Assembly (NCBI RefSeq): GCF_040712315.1
Contig: NC_134013.1
Span: 35,995,001-36,059,000 of the forward strand
Length of the DNA stretch: 64,000 bases
Reading direction: 5' to 3'
From: Castanea sativa
Taxonomy: Eukaryota; Streptophyta; Magnoliopsida; Fagales; Fagaceae
Under the pieces are notes generated by a model. It was not told where the DNA came from. It made no database searches and saw only the letters and a program-made list of their open reading frames with translations. Positions 24,956 to 37,400 of this stretch are shown here, in pieces. The position numbers were made by a program, and so were the translations under genes. Within the stretch, counting starts at the first letter, position 1. Every line of letters begins with the position of its first letter.

Positions 24956-27128
24956 ATGTCTAGTGAGGCGTCAAGTGGTCAATCGTTTGTCCGCGAGGGG
25001 GTGGGCTATAAGGAGGTGTACCCGTTAGGTTAAGAAGATCCGGGCACCTCTAGCGAGGAGAGGGACCCGTTAGCCGGCTCTCCGTCCGATGTGGAGGATG
25101 AAGAGCAGGGTGTAGACGGGTCAGCGTATGATTCAAACGATGAACTAGACATCGTAGATCCTCCGGTTCAATCCGTCATAGGTCCAGATGGGCTCAGGGA
25201 GTTCGTCCTTCTCCCCTTGTGGACGGTGAACGATTTTGTTTCTTCCATCAAACAATCCCACTTCAATACTCTTAGACAAAAGTACCAGATACCCGACAGC
25301 ATCCCTATCCGTCTACCCTCTAAATCCGAGCAATGCTACTATGAGGGCCTTAAAGACGTCGGGGTGTATGAGCAAATGCTCAAGGCGAGTCTTCGTTTTC
25401 CTTTAAGTTCCTTGCACCGTCGTCTTCTCCAATATTTGGGTCTGTCTGTCACCCAAATTTCACTGAACGCTTGGAGGGTTTTTCTAGGTGTTGAAGTTTT
25501 ATACGGGGTAATGTTCGACAGTGCTCGGCGGTTGACAGTGGAAGAATTCTTTCATTGTTACCGTCCTGCGGAGATTGCTCAATCTAAGGGCATGTATAGT
25601 TTTGCTCCGAGAAGTCTGGTACTTAGGCTAATATGTGAAACACCAGATTCCAATGGGAACTGGAAGGGTCGATATTTTTTCCTTCAAGGTGACAATTGGA
25701 TGTGTCACCCTGACGGCCGAGAATACATGCTTGTAGATACAACTTGGGGCATTATGCCTCTGTCTGGTATGTGCCGTCTTCTTTAATTTCTGTAAACCTT
25801 GTAGAAGTTTTATCCTAACAGTTGACTGTTGCAGCTCGTGATCGTTCGCCAATCTCCGTCGAGCAGTTTGGATTTCTTGAAAAAAAATTTCAAACTACTC
25901 GTCTATCAGAGAGGACGTGGATCAAATTAGTTACTTTGGACACCATACATTGGTACTGTGACAGTCCTGAGCTTACACTTGCCGCCCGTCGTTACGACAA
26001 CCAAGTCCGTTCACGTAAGTTTTTGTAGGTTGTCACTTTTACCCGTCCGCTTTTTTTTTTTGTTTTCATATAAGTTGATGCTTTGCCCGTCCACTTTTTG
26101 CAGAGATGGATGCTGCTAGGAGGAGAGCACTTATTAAGCAGCAAGCTGCTGTTAAGAAGAAACAAGAAGGTAACCTTCCCCCTAAGACAGGTTTATCCAT
26201 TCAGTCCGCGAAAAGGCAACCTTCAGAGAAAGTTGATTGTCACTCGAAGAAGCAGAAGTTGGTGACGGGGTTGGTTGCCGTTCAGGGGTCCGGCGAGTTA
26301 AAGATGCCCCCCAAGTTGGGCATAGGCAGGGGTAAGGGTCTAATGACCAATCCGGACCCCGTCAAGGAAAGGCCTCCTGTCTTGCTCCGTGAAGATTCGC
26401 AATATGCCCTCCACAAAGTTACTTCCATCCTCACTGATGAAGACTATGAGGATCTAGGAAATCATGCGACGGAAGCCATGGGAGAGACGGCCTTATATAG
26501 TCTTGCACAGGTTGGTGCTGTCAATTTATTATCTCCGTCATATGATAGTGTAGATTCTAACTCTTTCATACTGGTGTAGGGGGTCCTTATGGCGAAAGGA
26601 TTAATGGACCGTTGCCTTACACAAGAAAAGACTTTGGATTGCGTCCGCGCGAAGTCTAAAGCGACGGGTGAAGAGTTAGATGAGTTGAAGCTCTGGAAAC
26701 ACCGTCATGAAGAAAAGCTTAAGTTATCCGAGCAGGCTCGTTCTGATTTGGAGAAAGAGGTAGAGCTGCTGAAGGAAACACTAAAGGCCAAAGAAGAAAG
26801 CCTTCGTCAAGCCAAGATCGAAGCCATCCAAGAGTACCGAGACTCTGAAGCTCTTGTTAGTGAACTGGCGACTTCTTTTGCCGACGGTTTTGATGACTGT
26901 ATCCGCCAAGTTAAGGCTTTGTTTCCGGACTTTGACCTTTCTCATATCTCTATTGACGGTGAAGGCCAGACCCCAACTTGCCCCGTCAACTCTGAAGCGA
27001 CGGAAGACCTTTTTGGCAGAGATCCTAATGACGGCGGGGTTCCAGATGAGACTACGGCAGACAACAATGCTCAACAACCGTCAATCCACAGAGAGGTGGA
27101 CGAGGGTAACACCGTCATCTTGGAGTAG
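24956..27128 (+). pseudogene. Gypsy-type transposon gene (PF04195-like), four exons, one early stop
   Basis: Exons are 24956-25766, 25835-26014, 26104-26510 and 26580-27128, all with GT-AG borders and compatible phases (649 codons including the stop). The protein has an acidic N-terminus, then the 'putative gypsy type transposon' domain in exon 1 (LRFPLSSLHRRLLQYLGLS, LTVEEFFHCYRP), a basic Lys/Arg-rich exon 3 and a long coiled coil in exon 4 (about 26589-26880, heptads of Leu/Glu/Lys). ATG 24956 is chosen because it is in frame with the rest and directly follows a leader intron. One TAA at 25031-25033 (codon 26) interrupts it; CAA to TAA would explain it, so translation could otherwise begin only at 25091 or later. 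The family is typical of plant non-autonomous or gypsy-derived repeats; its biochemical role is unknown. Confidence 0.82.
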
Positions 27129-27433
27129 CAAAATATCCGTTTTTGTATTAGGAACAGTTCGTAGTTTTTTGTGCTATTTGAACTTTTTGTACTAGTCGCA
27201 TTTCTTATGTACTTTGGTTAAACTATTTTGACAAATCCGTCCATTTCATGGTCGTAGTTTTGGTTATTTTGTAACCGTTCAATTGGATGGATATTCTTGA
27301 GTTAACTTGCCTATTTCGTGGAATAAAATTTTATCCGTTGCAAGACAATCCGTTCACACTATACAACTTTTATCCTTAATAGGTAAACCCGTCCATGTTG
27401 TGAATATGAAGAATTTTCAACCTAAATATGACA

Positions 27434-27765
27434 ATCCGTCCACTCCGTGGACTTGAATAATTTTCATCCTTCATGGGATGATCCGTCCACTTTGCGGACT
27501 TGAGTAATTTTCCATCCTTTATGAAAGGATCCGTCCATTTTATAGACTTGTTTAATTCTCATCCTTCATGGGAGGATCCGTCTACTTTGTGGACTTGGAT
27601 AATTCTCATCCTTTATGGGATGATCCGTCCACTTTGCGGACTTGAATAATTTTCCATCCTTTATGGGAGGATCCATCCACTTTGTGGACTTGTATAATTC
27701 TCATCCTTCATAGGATGATCTGTCCACTTTATGAACTTGAATAATTTTCCATCCTTTAGTGACTA
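27434..27765 (+). repeat. Seven-unit 47-48 bp tandem array with two dyads per unit
   Basis: Units start at 27434, 27481, 27529, 27576, 27623, 27671 and 27718, each opening ATCCGTCCAC or a close variant. Each has a first dyad (GTCCAC and GTGGAC around 3 nt) and a second dyad around TTYAT (CATCC with GGATG, or ATCCTTT with AAAGGAT). More decayed units can be seen upstream to about 27235. The array follows directly on the 3' side of the gypsy-type gene and is probably the 3' UTR or end of that element. Confidence 0.92.
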
Positions 27766-27885
27766 AACCAACATCATAGATCATGAAGGTGGGCTTGGTT
27801 TTTAGGTCTAGTGCGACCTGGTTAGAAGGTGATTGAATTGGACACTACAGTAGCCTTAAATATGAATGTAAGACAAAAACGAAAT

Positions 27886-27916
<31 letters not shown>

Positions 27917-28447
27917 TAGACTATGGGTCCCTACCAGTTCCAGCCGACCTGCCACTACCGTAAAATGTCCACACTACCCCTAACTCAAGTATATAATAAT
28001 AATATATAATTTAATTTACTATTAAGTAAAGTAGCTTTTCTCCTATTGGGTATTGCTTTCTCGCAGGTTGTTACTTGGTAGTAGTCATTAATAGTAGTAA
28101 TAAATGAGTGCTTAGTAGATAATCGTTAAGGTCAAACTTTTTATTATAACCTTTCAATTTTTTATGGATGTAATCACGTAAATTAGTATCTCTTCATCTT
28201 TTAAAAATCTCCTTGATGATAAGATAAGTGTTATTTCTCGAAAATGGGGTACAACGAGTCTAATATTAATGTTAAAGTAAATTAGTCCAAAGGTCAAAGC
28301 AGGGATAATAAACAACTAGTCCATGCCCTCCCACTACCGTTATTTTCTGGCAACGTTGCTGCTTACTTGTTCTTATTTATTTCTATTGAAAACTGCAAAG
28401 CTTTCACTTTGTTGTGGCATTTTGTTTCCGCTATATCTTGAACAGAT
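27766..28447 (+). promoter_or_regulatory. Upstream region of the 5-phosphatase gene
   Basis: There is no coding homology. A (GA)12 run lies at 27893-27916. AT-rich sequence follows, then a short less AT-rich stretch (28300-28445) just before the start codon that is likely leader sequence. I cannot identify a clear TATA box or transcription start. Confidence 0.35.
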
Positions 28448-31400
28448 ATGAAGCAACGTTCAAAGCAACATCAACAAGAGGTAACTACTCCTCTTTCTTA
28501 TTCTTGTTGACGTTGTATAAGACACGTTCACATATATGTAGCTGTTTTTGGTATTTGGGTTTTGGATGACAAAGAAAAAAGAGGTAAAAACATTGCAGAG
28601 GAGTAGGGCTGAACTGTATTGTTTCGATTGGTGCGTGCAGCTGTTCTGGCCTAGAGTTGTTATGCGTAAATGGCTTAACATCACCACCCAGGACTCTGAT
28701 TTCAGTGCTGACGAAGATGAAGATGAAAATGAAGAAGAAGAAGAAAAAGAAGTAGAAAATGATGATCAAGGCCAACAACAACAACAACATGACACTAACA
28801 ATTCCAATCCTCAAGGTCACTCTCTCTCACTACTCTCTTTTTCTAGAGCTTTATTTTGAATTTTAGGAACCCATTAAGAGTTTTGGTTAATTGGTTCTGA
28901 ATATGCTATGGGGACTACTGGAACTGGTTCTTATAATTCTTTTTTTACCTGAATTTATTGGAAATTTTGTTTGTAGATGAATTTTGAGTGTCAACCGTAA
29001 GTGAGTCTTTGTTCTGGGCTGCATTTTATAGTTTTGTGTAATGCATTTTATGTTTTGGCCTGACTATCAAGTGGGTGTTTGTAGCGTTTGGTCAGTTGGG
29101 AAGACGATTGAGGCCTAGGGGCAACAGAGGGTATGGTGGTTTTGTTGGTCTTAATGGTAACCTTTCAAGTTCACAGTTTCAGTTTTTCTAAATTGGCACA
29201 GCATGATCAAGATTTCCTTCTTTATTAGAATTTTCAGTGGCTTCTTAAAATTGTACCCATTGGAACCCCTTAGGGATTCTAACCAGGGAGCACGCAAATC
29301 CCAAAAACGCATAGGCAAAACTTATTTCGGTGATGGAGGAAGAGATACCATTTGACTCTGCTCTTGACAACTTTTAATTCTTGAATTAAGATCATTCATC
29401 CCATTTTAAATTGTGCACAGTTGGGTTTGATTAGAATTTCTTATCTTTTGGAATTTTAGAAATTTGATTTTTCAAGTGGAATTGGGTTGAAACAGTCAAA
29501 ATAGTGGCATTGGAAATTGGGTCTCCAATGCTGGCCAAATGGAATCTAGTGATTTGAAATTTAAAGAGAAGATTGCTTGATGTAATTAGTCAACTGTGCT
29601 TATTGTATTGGTTTAGTTTAGTTCTTAAATATGAATAAGATGGTAGCTGTATTAAATTATGTTACTGACATTAGGTGTATTAGCATTTTTTTCTAATCAA
29701 CAAGTTGGAGAATACTTCAAACTATGGCAGGCCTTTTCTGGATGAATCTTGAGATTGACCGTCATGGTCCTCTTCCTGCTCATTCTAGTAAATGCAAATA
29801 TCTGGAGATATTAGATTGAGTTGTTATATTTGGGGAGAGGGTAGAGAATTTGGCCCCCACATGATAATGGAATCATCCTGTCATATTAGATATGAGCCAG
29901 TTAAAAATTACTTTCATCTTCTTTTGGGGTAATGAGTACATTTTATGCAACAACCTAGTTGTTTAATTTCTGCTATCTTCCAGTATATATATATATATAT
30001 ATATTTTTTTTTAGTTTAGGTTAGTGGCTTACTGTAAAAAAAAAAGTAGTCTTATATATCATGTATATTTTCAGTTTTAATATTGTCTTCTCTACCTTAT
30101 TTAATTTTTTATATTCTTGTTTGTGTTAATACAAATTTTAACAAACAAATTTTTATTTTTGATAAGTACGTATTATACTACTCTATTATTTTTAACATAC
30201 TATTGTGTTAATATATATATTTTTTGGACCTCAGATGCTCTTCCAAGGTTAAGAAGAAGAAAATCAGAGACTTTTAGGGCACAGTATATTAACTCAGAGG
30301 AACTCAGGTATGGTACACTTAATTTAACAGTTAGTTAGATTAATTCGGGTAAGTGTAAAAGTGATGGTCTATCAGTCTGAGTTAGCCAATTATTCTAATA
30401 TCTGGTCCTTTTTTTGTCCTAGAATATGTGTTGGGACTTGGAATGTTGGAGGGAAACTTCCACCTGACAACCTAGATATTGATGATTGGCTAGAAATCGA
30501 TGAGCCAGCTGATATCTATGTGATTGGGTGAGTGTATGTTTTCTTGAATTTCCCTTGGTTACTGATATTACATTGAAATACAATAAGTTGCCATGTTATT
30601 TGATTTTAGTACACGTATAGTTTGTGCAAAGATAATTGGTGCTTCCGTATTTGCTTTAGATTGTGCTCGCCTGCTTTGTTAACTATCATAGTTGTTGATA
30701 TTGCATTTATCTCAAAAAAAAATAAAGTGTTCTTCTTCTGTTTTAAAATTTTAATATATTGTAGCAGTCTCTATTCTCTTTATCTGTTGCTTATATTCAG
30801 GAGTCTTTCATAGAAGCATGACTTATGCTTTATGTTTACAGTCTTCAGGAGATTGTGCCATTAAATGCTGGGAATATCTTTGGTGCTGAAAGCAACCGTC
30901 CAGTTCCAAAGTGGGAAAACTTTATTCGTGAAACACTAAATCAAATTCGACCTATAACAACCAAAATAAAAAGCTTCAGTGATCCACCTTCTCCATCAAG
31001 GTTCAAGCCATCTGATGATATCCCAGGAATAGAAGAGGAGGTATTGTTTGAAAGTGATAGTGATGTAGGTGAGGAAGTTCATCCATTTGATGAAGATTCC
31101 AATGGTTTTGATGGAGTCAAGGATAAACCAATCACCGAGAAAAGCACATGTTTGAATTCTGGAGTTCCAGACAGTACTGGAAGTGCCGGATTGCCAGGTG
31201 AACAAGAGTTGGAGAGGCAATTTTCTTCTCCAAAGAGGTTGGATAGGTTAAATTGTTTGCGGACGGAAGATTCAGTAGATGTGGAAACATCAGAAGGTGA
31301 AAACAATGGCAAATTAAACAGAATGCTTAGTGGAACTGAAAGGATTGGTTTGAGCTGGCCAGAGCGTCCTCTAAACTTGCTATCTCAGCATGTGTTAGAG

Positions 31401-34400
31401 AGACCAAATTCCTTAAGACCGATTAGATCCTTTAGTGGAACCAAGTCTTTCAGAACATATAGTTCTTTCAAGTCAACCACAAATGAAGTGCCATCACAGA
31501 TAGCTTTGCTTGCAGAAATTGACCTTGAGTCTCTTTTTAAGAGGAAACGAAGATCATCATTTGTAAGGATAGTAAGCAAGCAGATGGTTGGGATTTTCCT
31601 CACTATATGGGTTCGTAGGAGCTTGCGTAGACATATTCAGAACGTAAAAGTGTCTACTGTTGGTGTTGGTGTTATGGGCTACATTGGTAACAAGGTTTGC
31701 TTCTTTTCCTTACATCTCTTTACATTTTTGTGAATTCTTTTTGACTGTTCTGATTGTTTTTTTTTCATTGTTAGAGTAATGGATTTTATTTTGGCATTAC
31801 TAATAAGTTTCACTAAGAAAATACAAAAGGGATATAATCCTAGTACACAGGATGCATACAAGAGAAACTCCCAACAAAAACTGTTTTATTTATTTATTAT
31901 TTGATAGTTAGAAACACCCAAAAATAAAATTAAATCTAAAGTTCAGAAGATCAAGGAAATCCGACATGTGCGAAAAGAGAATAAACAAGTAGTTGCTGTC
32001 CAACAGTAGAGAGACATCAAGAACAAATTTTTAGCCTCCTTACTGAATACTCACATACCTCGAAGATACACACATCCCTTCTCTCCAAAATTGCTAGATT
32101 TTACACAAAAGGAATTGACTTTCAAATGTCATCATTGCATCCTCTTAAGAAAATTTTCTTTCTAACATGCCAATAGTTTTACCACTGCTCTTGGCATAAC
32201 CCTCCTAACCCTGAATAAACAAAACACAAGATGCCAATAGTTTATCACGCCAATTTCACAGTATGAAGAAATAAATGATTTATTAACCCCCCACTCGATC
32301 TGCACATACAGCACCAAAAGCAAAGAGTATTCCACACTTGTTCAAACTATCTGTTGTAAAGATCTACCCCAACATGTCACAGGGTTTTACTTGCATTGCA
32401 TGTAATGTTAATTTTTAAAAATTTTTTATTGTGGGCTTCATACAGCTGTTGTGTGATTTGTATTCTTCCAAATTGCCATATTTTTAATGCCAGTATCATT
32501 ATCACATCTTCATGGCCTAAGTTGGAGTATATCAAAGAAAGGGATTGTGGTAATTAATAACAATAGGACAAAATTGATTTTTGGTCCCCAAAGTTTACAA
32601 GTTGAGCGCTTTCAGTCCTGAAAGTTTCAAATGCTCTATTGGTCCTTCCGTCTTGTTCTGGTAAATTTCATGTGTAGATGGCTGATGGAGCAATGAGGTG
32701 ACCTATTTTTAATGACATGGCTTTGATTTACAGCCCCCCCAACACCCCCCCCCCCCCCCCCAAAAAAAAAAAAAAAACACAGCCAGTTTACGCTACCCAA
32801 ACCTGTATTTTGAATGACATGGCATCGATTTTTTATATTCACTGAAAAGATGGCAGGGATTATCCAGATTGCATCTTCAATAGAAGAGCAAATCTTGTAT
32901 TACATCTTTACGTGCTTCTTTACATACAATTGTTAGGCACTGAATTCCTTCTAATCTCTATGCCTTAGAATTTTAGGCTTCCCCATTGGGATGCTTTTGA
33001 AGGATCTAAAGTGGAACCAACTAATGAAACATTGTATTTTGTACAGACTATGTGAATTGTCCCCACTTTTATCCATTTAGGTCGAAAACTTTCTCCTCCC
33101 TTTCTTATTAATGATTTCATAAGCTAACAGTAGCTATTACATCATCGATTGCTTAAGGCCTAATGTCAAATTGTGAAGTTTCTGTTTAGATTGGTGCCGT
33201 GTAATTAATGAATCCCCGACAAGCTTTTTTGGAAGTTCTCGTGGGTTGAGACAAGGTGATCCTTTGTCTCCTCTTCTTTTCCTTTTGATTATGGAAGTTT
33301 TATCTCGGATTTTGAAGAAAACTGAGGATAGTGGTCCGCTTCGTGGTTTTCATGTGGGACCAGTTAACTCTATCGGGGTTCGCATATCACATTTGTTGTT
33401 TGCAGACAATACTATTTTGTTTTGTGATGCTTCTAGAGATTAGTTGTTGTCCATTAGGCTGGCGTTGTCTTGCTTCCAAGCTTTTATTGGTTTGAAGGTA
33501 AATGTGGGGAAGAGTGAATTTGTCCCGGTGGGGGAGGTTGGTAATATAGGTGCTTTGGCTAACATTCTTGGTTGTAGGGTGGGTAGTCTGCCTATGAAAT
33601 ATTTGGGAATGCCTTTGGGCACCTCGTACAAGACTGCATCCATTTGGAATCCTATTTTGGAGAAGATGGAGAAGAAGCTGTCTGGTTGGAAGCATCTATA
33701 TTTGTCTAAGGGTGGTAGACTTACACTCTTGAAGAGTATCCTCTCTAGTCTTCCTATATACTACCTATCCTTATTTACCATCTCTGCAGTTGTGGCTGAC
33801 AGATTGGAACGTATTCAGAGGAATTTTTTGTGGGGGTCTTCGGAGGAGTGTTATAAACATTCTTTGGTGGGTTGGGAGAAGGTGTGTTCACCTCTAGAGA
33901 TGGGTGGTTTGGGGGTTAGGAAGTTAATTCACTTCAACCAAGCTCTTTTAGGGAAATGGTTATGGAGGTTTGGCCAAGAAGGAACTTATCTTTGGCGGAG
34001 GGTTATTGCCACCAAATATGGAGAGGGTCAAGGGGGGTGGAATACTAAAGAATGCAGAAGGGCCCACGGGTGTGGTCTTTTGCGTGGTAATGACGGTTGG
34101 GAGAGGTTCTCGGTGATGGCTCCCACACTCTTTTTTGGCATGATAGGTGGGTTGGGGATACCTCACTTAAAATGCTCTATCCTCAATTATATGCGTGTTC
34201 AAATGACAAGGAAGCCTGCATTTCTAATTTGTTGGGTCATCAGGAGGATGAGAGTAATAGATTTTGGAACTTGAGATTTTATAGGAATTTTCATGAGAGG
34301 GAATTAGAAGCTGCTATCGCTTTCCTAGATTTCATTCAGTCTCGGATTCCAAGAGGCATTGGGTGTGATAGTCCCCATTGGTGTCTTAATGGGAATGGTA

Positions 34401-37400
34401 AGTTCGATATTCGGTCTTTTTATAATAAGATCAAGGGTACATCTCTCTCTAGCTTCCCTTGGAAGGGGATTTGGAAAGTCAAGGTTCCTAAAAGGGTGGC
34501 TTTCTTCTTGTGGACTGCAGCCCATGGTCGGATTCTTAGCTTGAATAATTTGATGCTTCGGGGCCTCCCTTTGGCTAATAGGTGCTGTATGTGCTGTTGT
34601 TCTGTAGAATCTGTGGACCATCTTCTCATTCATTGTCCTATAGCTTATTCTTTGTGGGTGCAAATGTTACAAGTTTTTGGGATTCAATGGGTCATGCTAG
34701 GTTCAGTGGAGAGTTTGGTGTTTTGTTGGAGTAATTGGTTGGGGAAATTTTCTTCGGACGTATGGAATATGGTTCCTAGCTGTTTGATGTGGGTTGTTTG
34801 GATGGAAAGAAACCAGCGCTCCTTTGAGGCTATAGAGAAATCGCTTTATCAGTTACAAGCTCTCAGCCAAAGTACTCTTTTTGAATGGGCTAGGTGCAGG
34901 GGTTCTTAAAATTTTTCTTCTACTCTAGAGTTTCTTACTTCCCTTAGAAGTGCTCCCTAAGTTGCTTTTCTTATTTCTGTTGTTTTTGTATGCTGCTTTT
35001 TGTGTTCACCATCATGAACACCTTGTATTTGCGGTTTTCATTGTTTCTTCATGATTAATATAATTCTTAGTACTTATAAAAAAAAAATGAAGGTCAGAAG
35101 CTGCATGTTAGGATCCATGGGGCTTTGGCAAGTATCTAAAACTTGAATTTTGTGCCTGTCAAGCATGTTTATAATTTAAAACTGTTATAATTATGGTCAA
35201 ATGATTAAATTCACCATCGCTTAACTGTTTAAATTTTTGAGACAATCGGTAATTTATCATGGTATTAGAGAAAGAGGTCTTAAATTTGATCTTTGTCTCC
35301 ACTCTACCTCTCATTTAATATATTAAAAACTCCCACATGTTGGGTCCCATTTACTAAGGGGGAGTTTGGGCACACACGTGAGAGGGAGTGTTAGAATTAT
35401 GGTTAAATAATTAAAGTTATCATTTTATAACAGCTTATATTTTGTGACAATTGGTAATTTATCAAAAACAATATGTCTCCTATGTAAGAAATTATGCCAT
35501 AATTATCAACTTTAAAGATTAGATATTGTCTACATTATGCATGCATTTGAAACTTTTTGGATGATCACATCAGAACTTCTATGTGGCTTGCAATCTTTTG
35601 ATGTGAATATTTATTAATATTTGAAGAAGAAAGCATACCTTGCAACTAAATAATGAAATCCTAGGTCCTTGCTTCCCCAGCCTCATGATTTGATATTCAG
35701 AATGTAGATAGTAACTGTTAATGTAATTAATTTTGATGGGTAATATTAATTTTTTTCTGTTTTCATTTTTGAAATCCATGTTAGCTATGGCAGTCTTATA
35801 GATTTCATGACAGTTGTTCAATTTTCCAGGGTTCAGTCTCTGTCAGCATGTCCATATATCAGACCCTTTTTTGTTTTATATGTACCCACCTGACAGCAGG
35901 GGAAAAAGATGGAGATGAGCTAAAAAGAAATGCTGACGTGCATGAAATACATCGAAGGACTCATTTTCATTCGTATTCTGATAGTGGGCTTCCCAAAAGC
36001 ATCCTTGATCATGAGTAAGTATATGCCATACCATTGCAAAACTTTGAACTTTTCTCTCTCTCTCTCTCATTTCTTGACAAGGATTTTTTTTTTCTTTTTT
36101 GGTTTATTTGGTGGTATCCTTTCTCTCATATGATGGTGGAAATAGTTAGGACACGTTTGGTACACTGTAATGGTGATTACAATGTAATAAGAATAAGTAT
36201 TACAAGTAACCTATCAAAAAAGTATTACAAGGAACACAAGAAGCTGTAACGGAATAATTATTTATATTCATCTGTTTGGTGATAACACAAGAATAGAATT
36301 CTTAATTTGTATCCTTTAGTTTGGTACAATATGATAAAGGGGAGGAATGACATCATATTTTAGCCAAATTTCGTAATATACCATTTAAGAAAAAAATTAT
36401 ATTTTTACACTTTTTGTAAGTTATTGTTATGTATAAATTGAAAAAAAAAGAGTATATAATTAATATTATTGTTATAGGCTGAAAATTAATATCTCCACAA
36501 ATAAAAAAATGATAATATATCCAATGAACTTTAAAGTCTCAAAATAACAGCAAAATAATAATTAATATTTTTTTGTGCTTGTACTGTTATCATAATAATT
36601 CAATCTGTAATCACAGCAAAATAATGATGTGGTATAATCATAATGATTTAGTTATCCTTAGACATAACCCCTAAATATACAAAAACTGCTATCATAATGA
36701 TTCAGTTTGTATAGACGATTATATCGCTTGGGTTGAGGATGTACCTGATGTTGTTGCAGAACAGCTTGAACTTGATGTATTACATTTCAGTTTGAATTAG
36801 TTAAAAAAATTTATCTTGACTTCAAATAAAAAATGGTTCAGTTTGTACTCACAAAAATTAATGAATTGCTGCGTACATGATTGAAGCCACCAAAAAAAAA
36901 AATCTTCTAAACACCAAAGGGAGAGAATACCTGGTAGGGAAGAGCTTAGCGGCAGGGCATGGGGGTTTTGGGGCTTTTTATTTTTTTATAGCAATTACAC
37001 AGGCTAAGAGATAGAAATTACACTCCTTTTAATAAGAAATAAATATACTTCATTTTAAAGAATTGCTATTCCTAAGGAATAACTATAACTGGTAATAAAA
37101 ACACAACCCAACAATTGAATGGTTATTCCTAACTCCTAAGGAATAACTTTTACATTACAGAGTCTATTACAATGTACCAAACGTGCTCTTAATTCTGTAA
37201 AGAAGGGATTTCATTTGCTAATGTGGTAGTTAGGTTCTATTTATTCAGCTGCAATTCTTTGTTCGTTCTTCAATGTGAAACATCTCTTCTGTTATATTCT
37301 GTCAAATAGCATTGTTTAAAGCTGCCCTTGAGTTGGGTCAGCTGGTAAAGGGATGGGATGGGACTTTCATAAGTCTTAGGTTCAAATATTATCAATCAAA

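Noticed and set aside
27434..27765. CRISPR-like array
   Set aside because: The units are contiguous diverged tandem repeats with no unique spacers, in a plant nuclear genome next to a retroelement gene.
28485..28820. Minus-strand 111-codon frame with Phe/Ile run
   Set aside because: Shadow of the acidic GAA/GAT-rich second exon of the 5-phosphatase.
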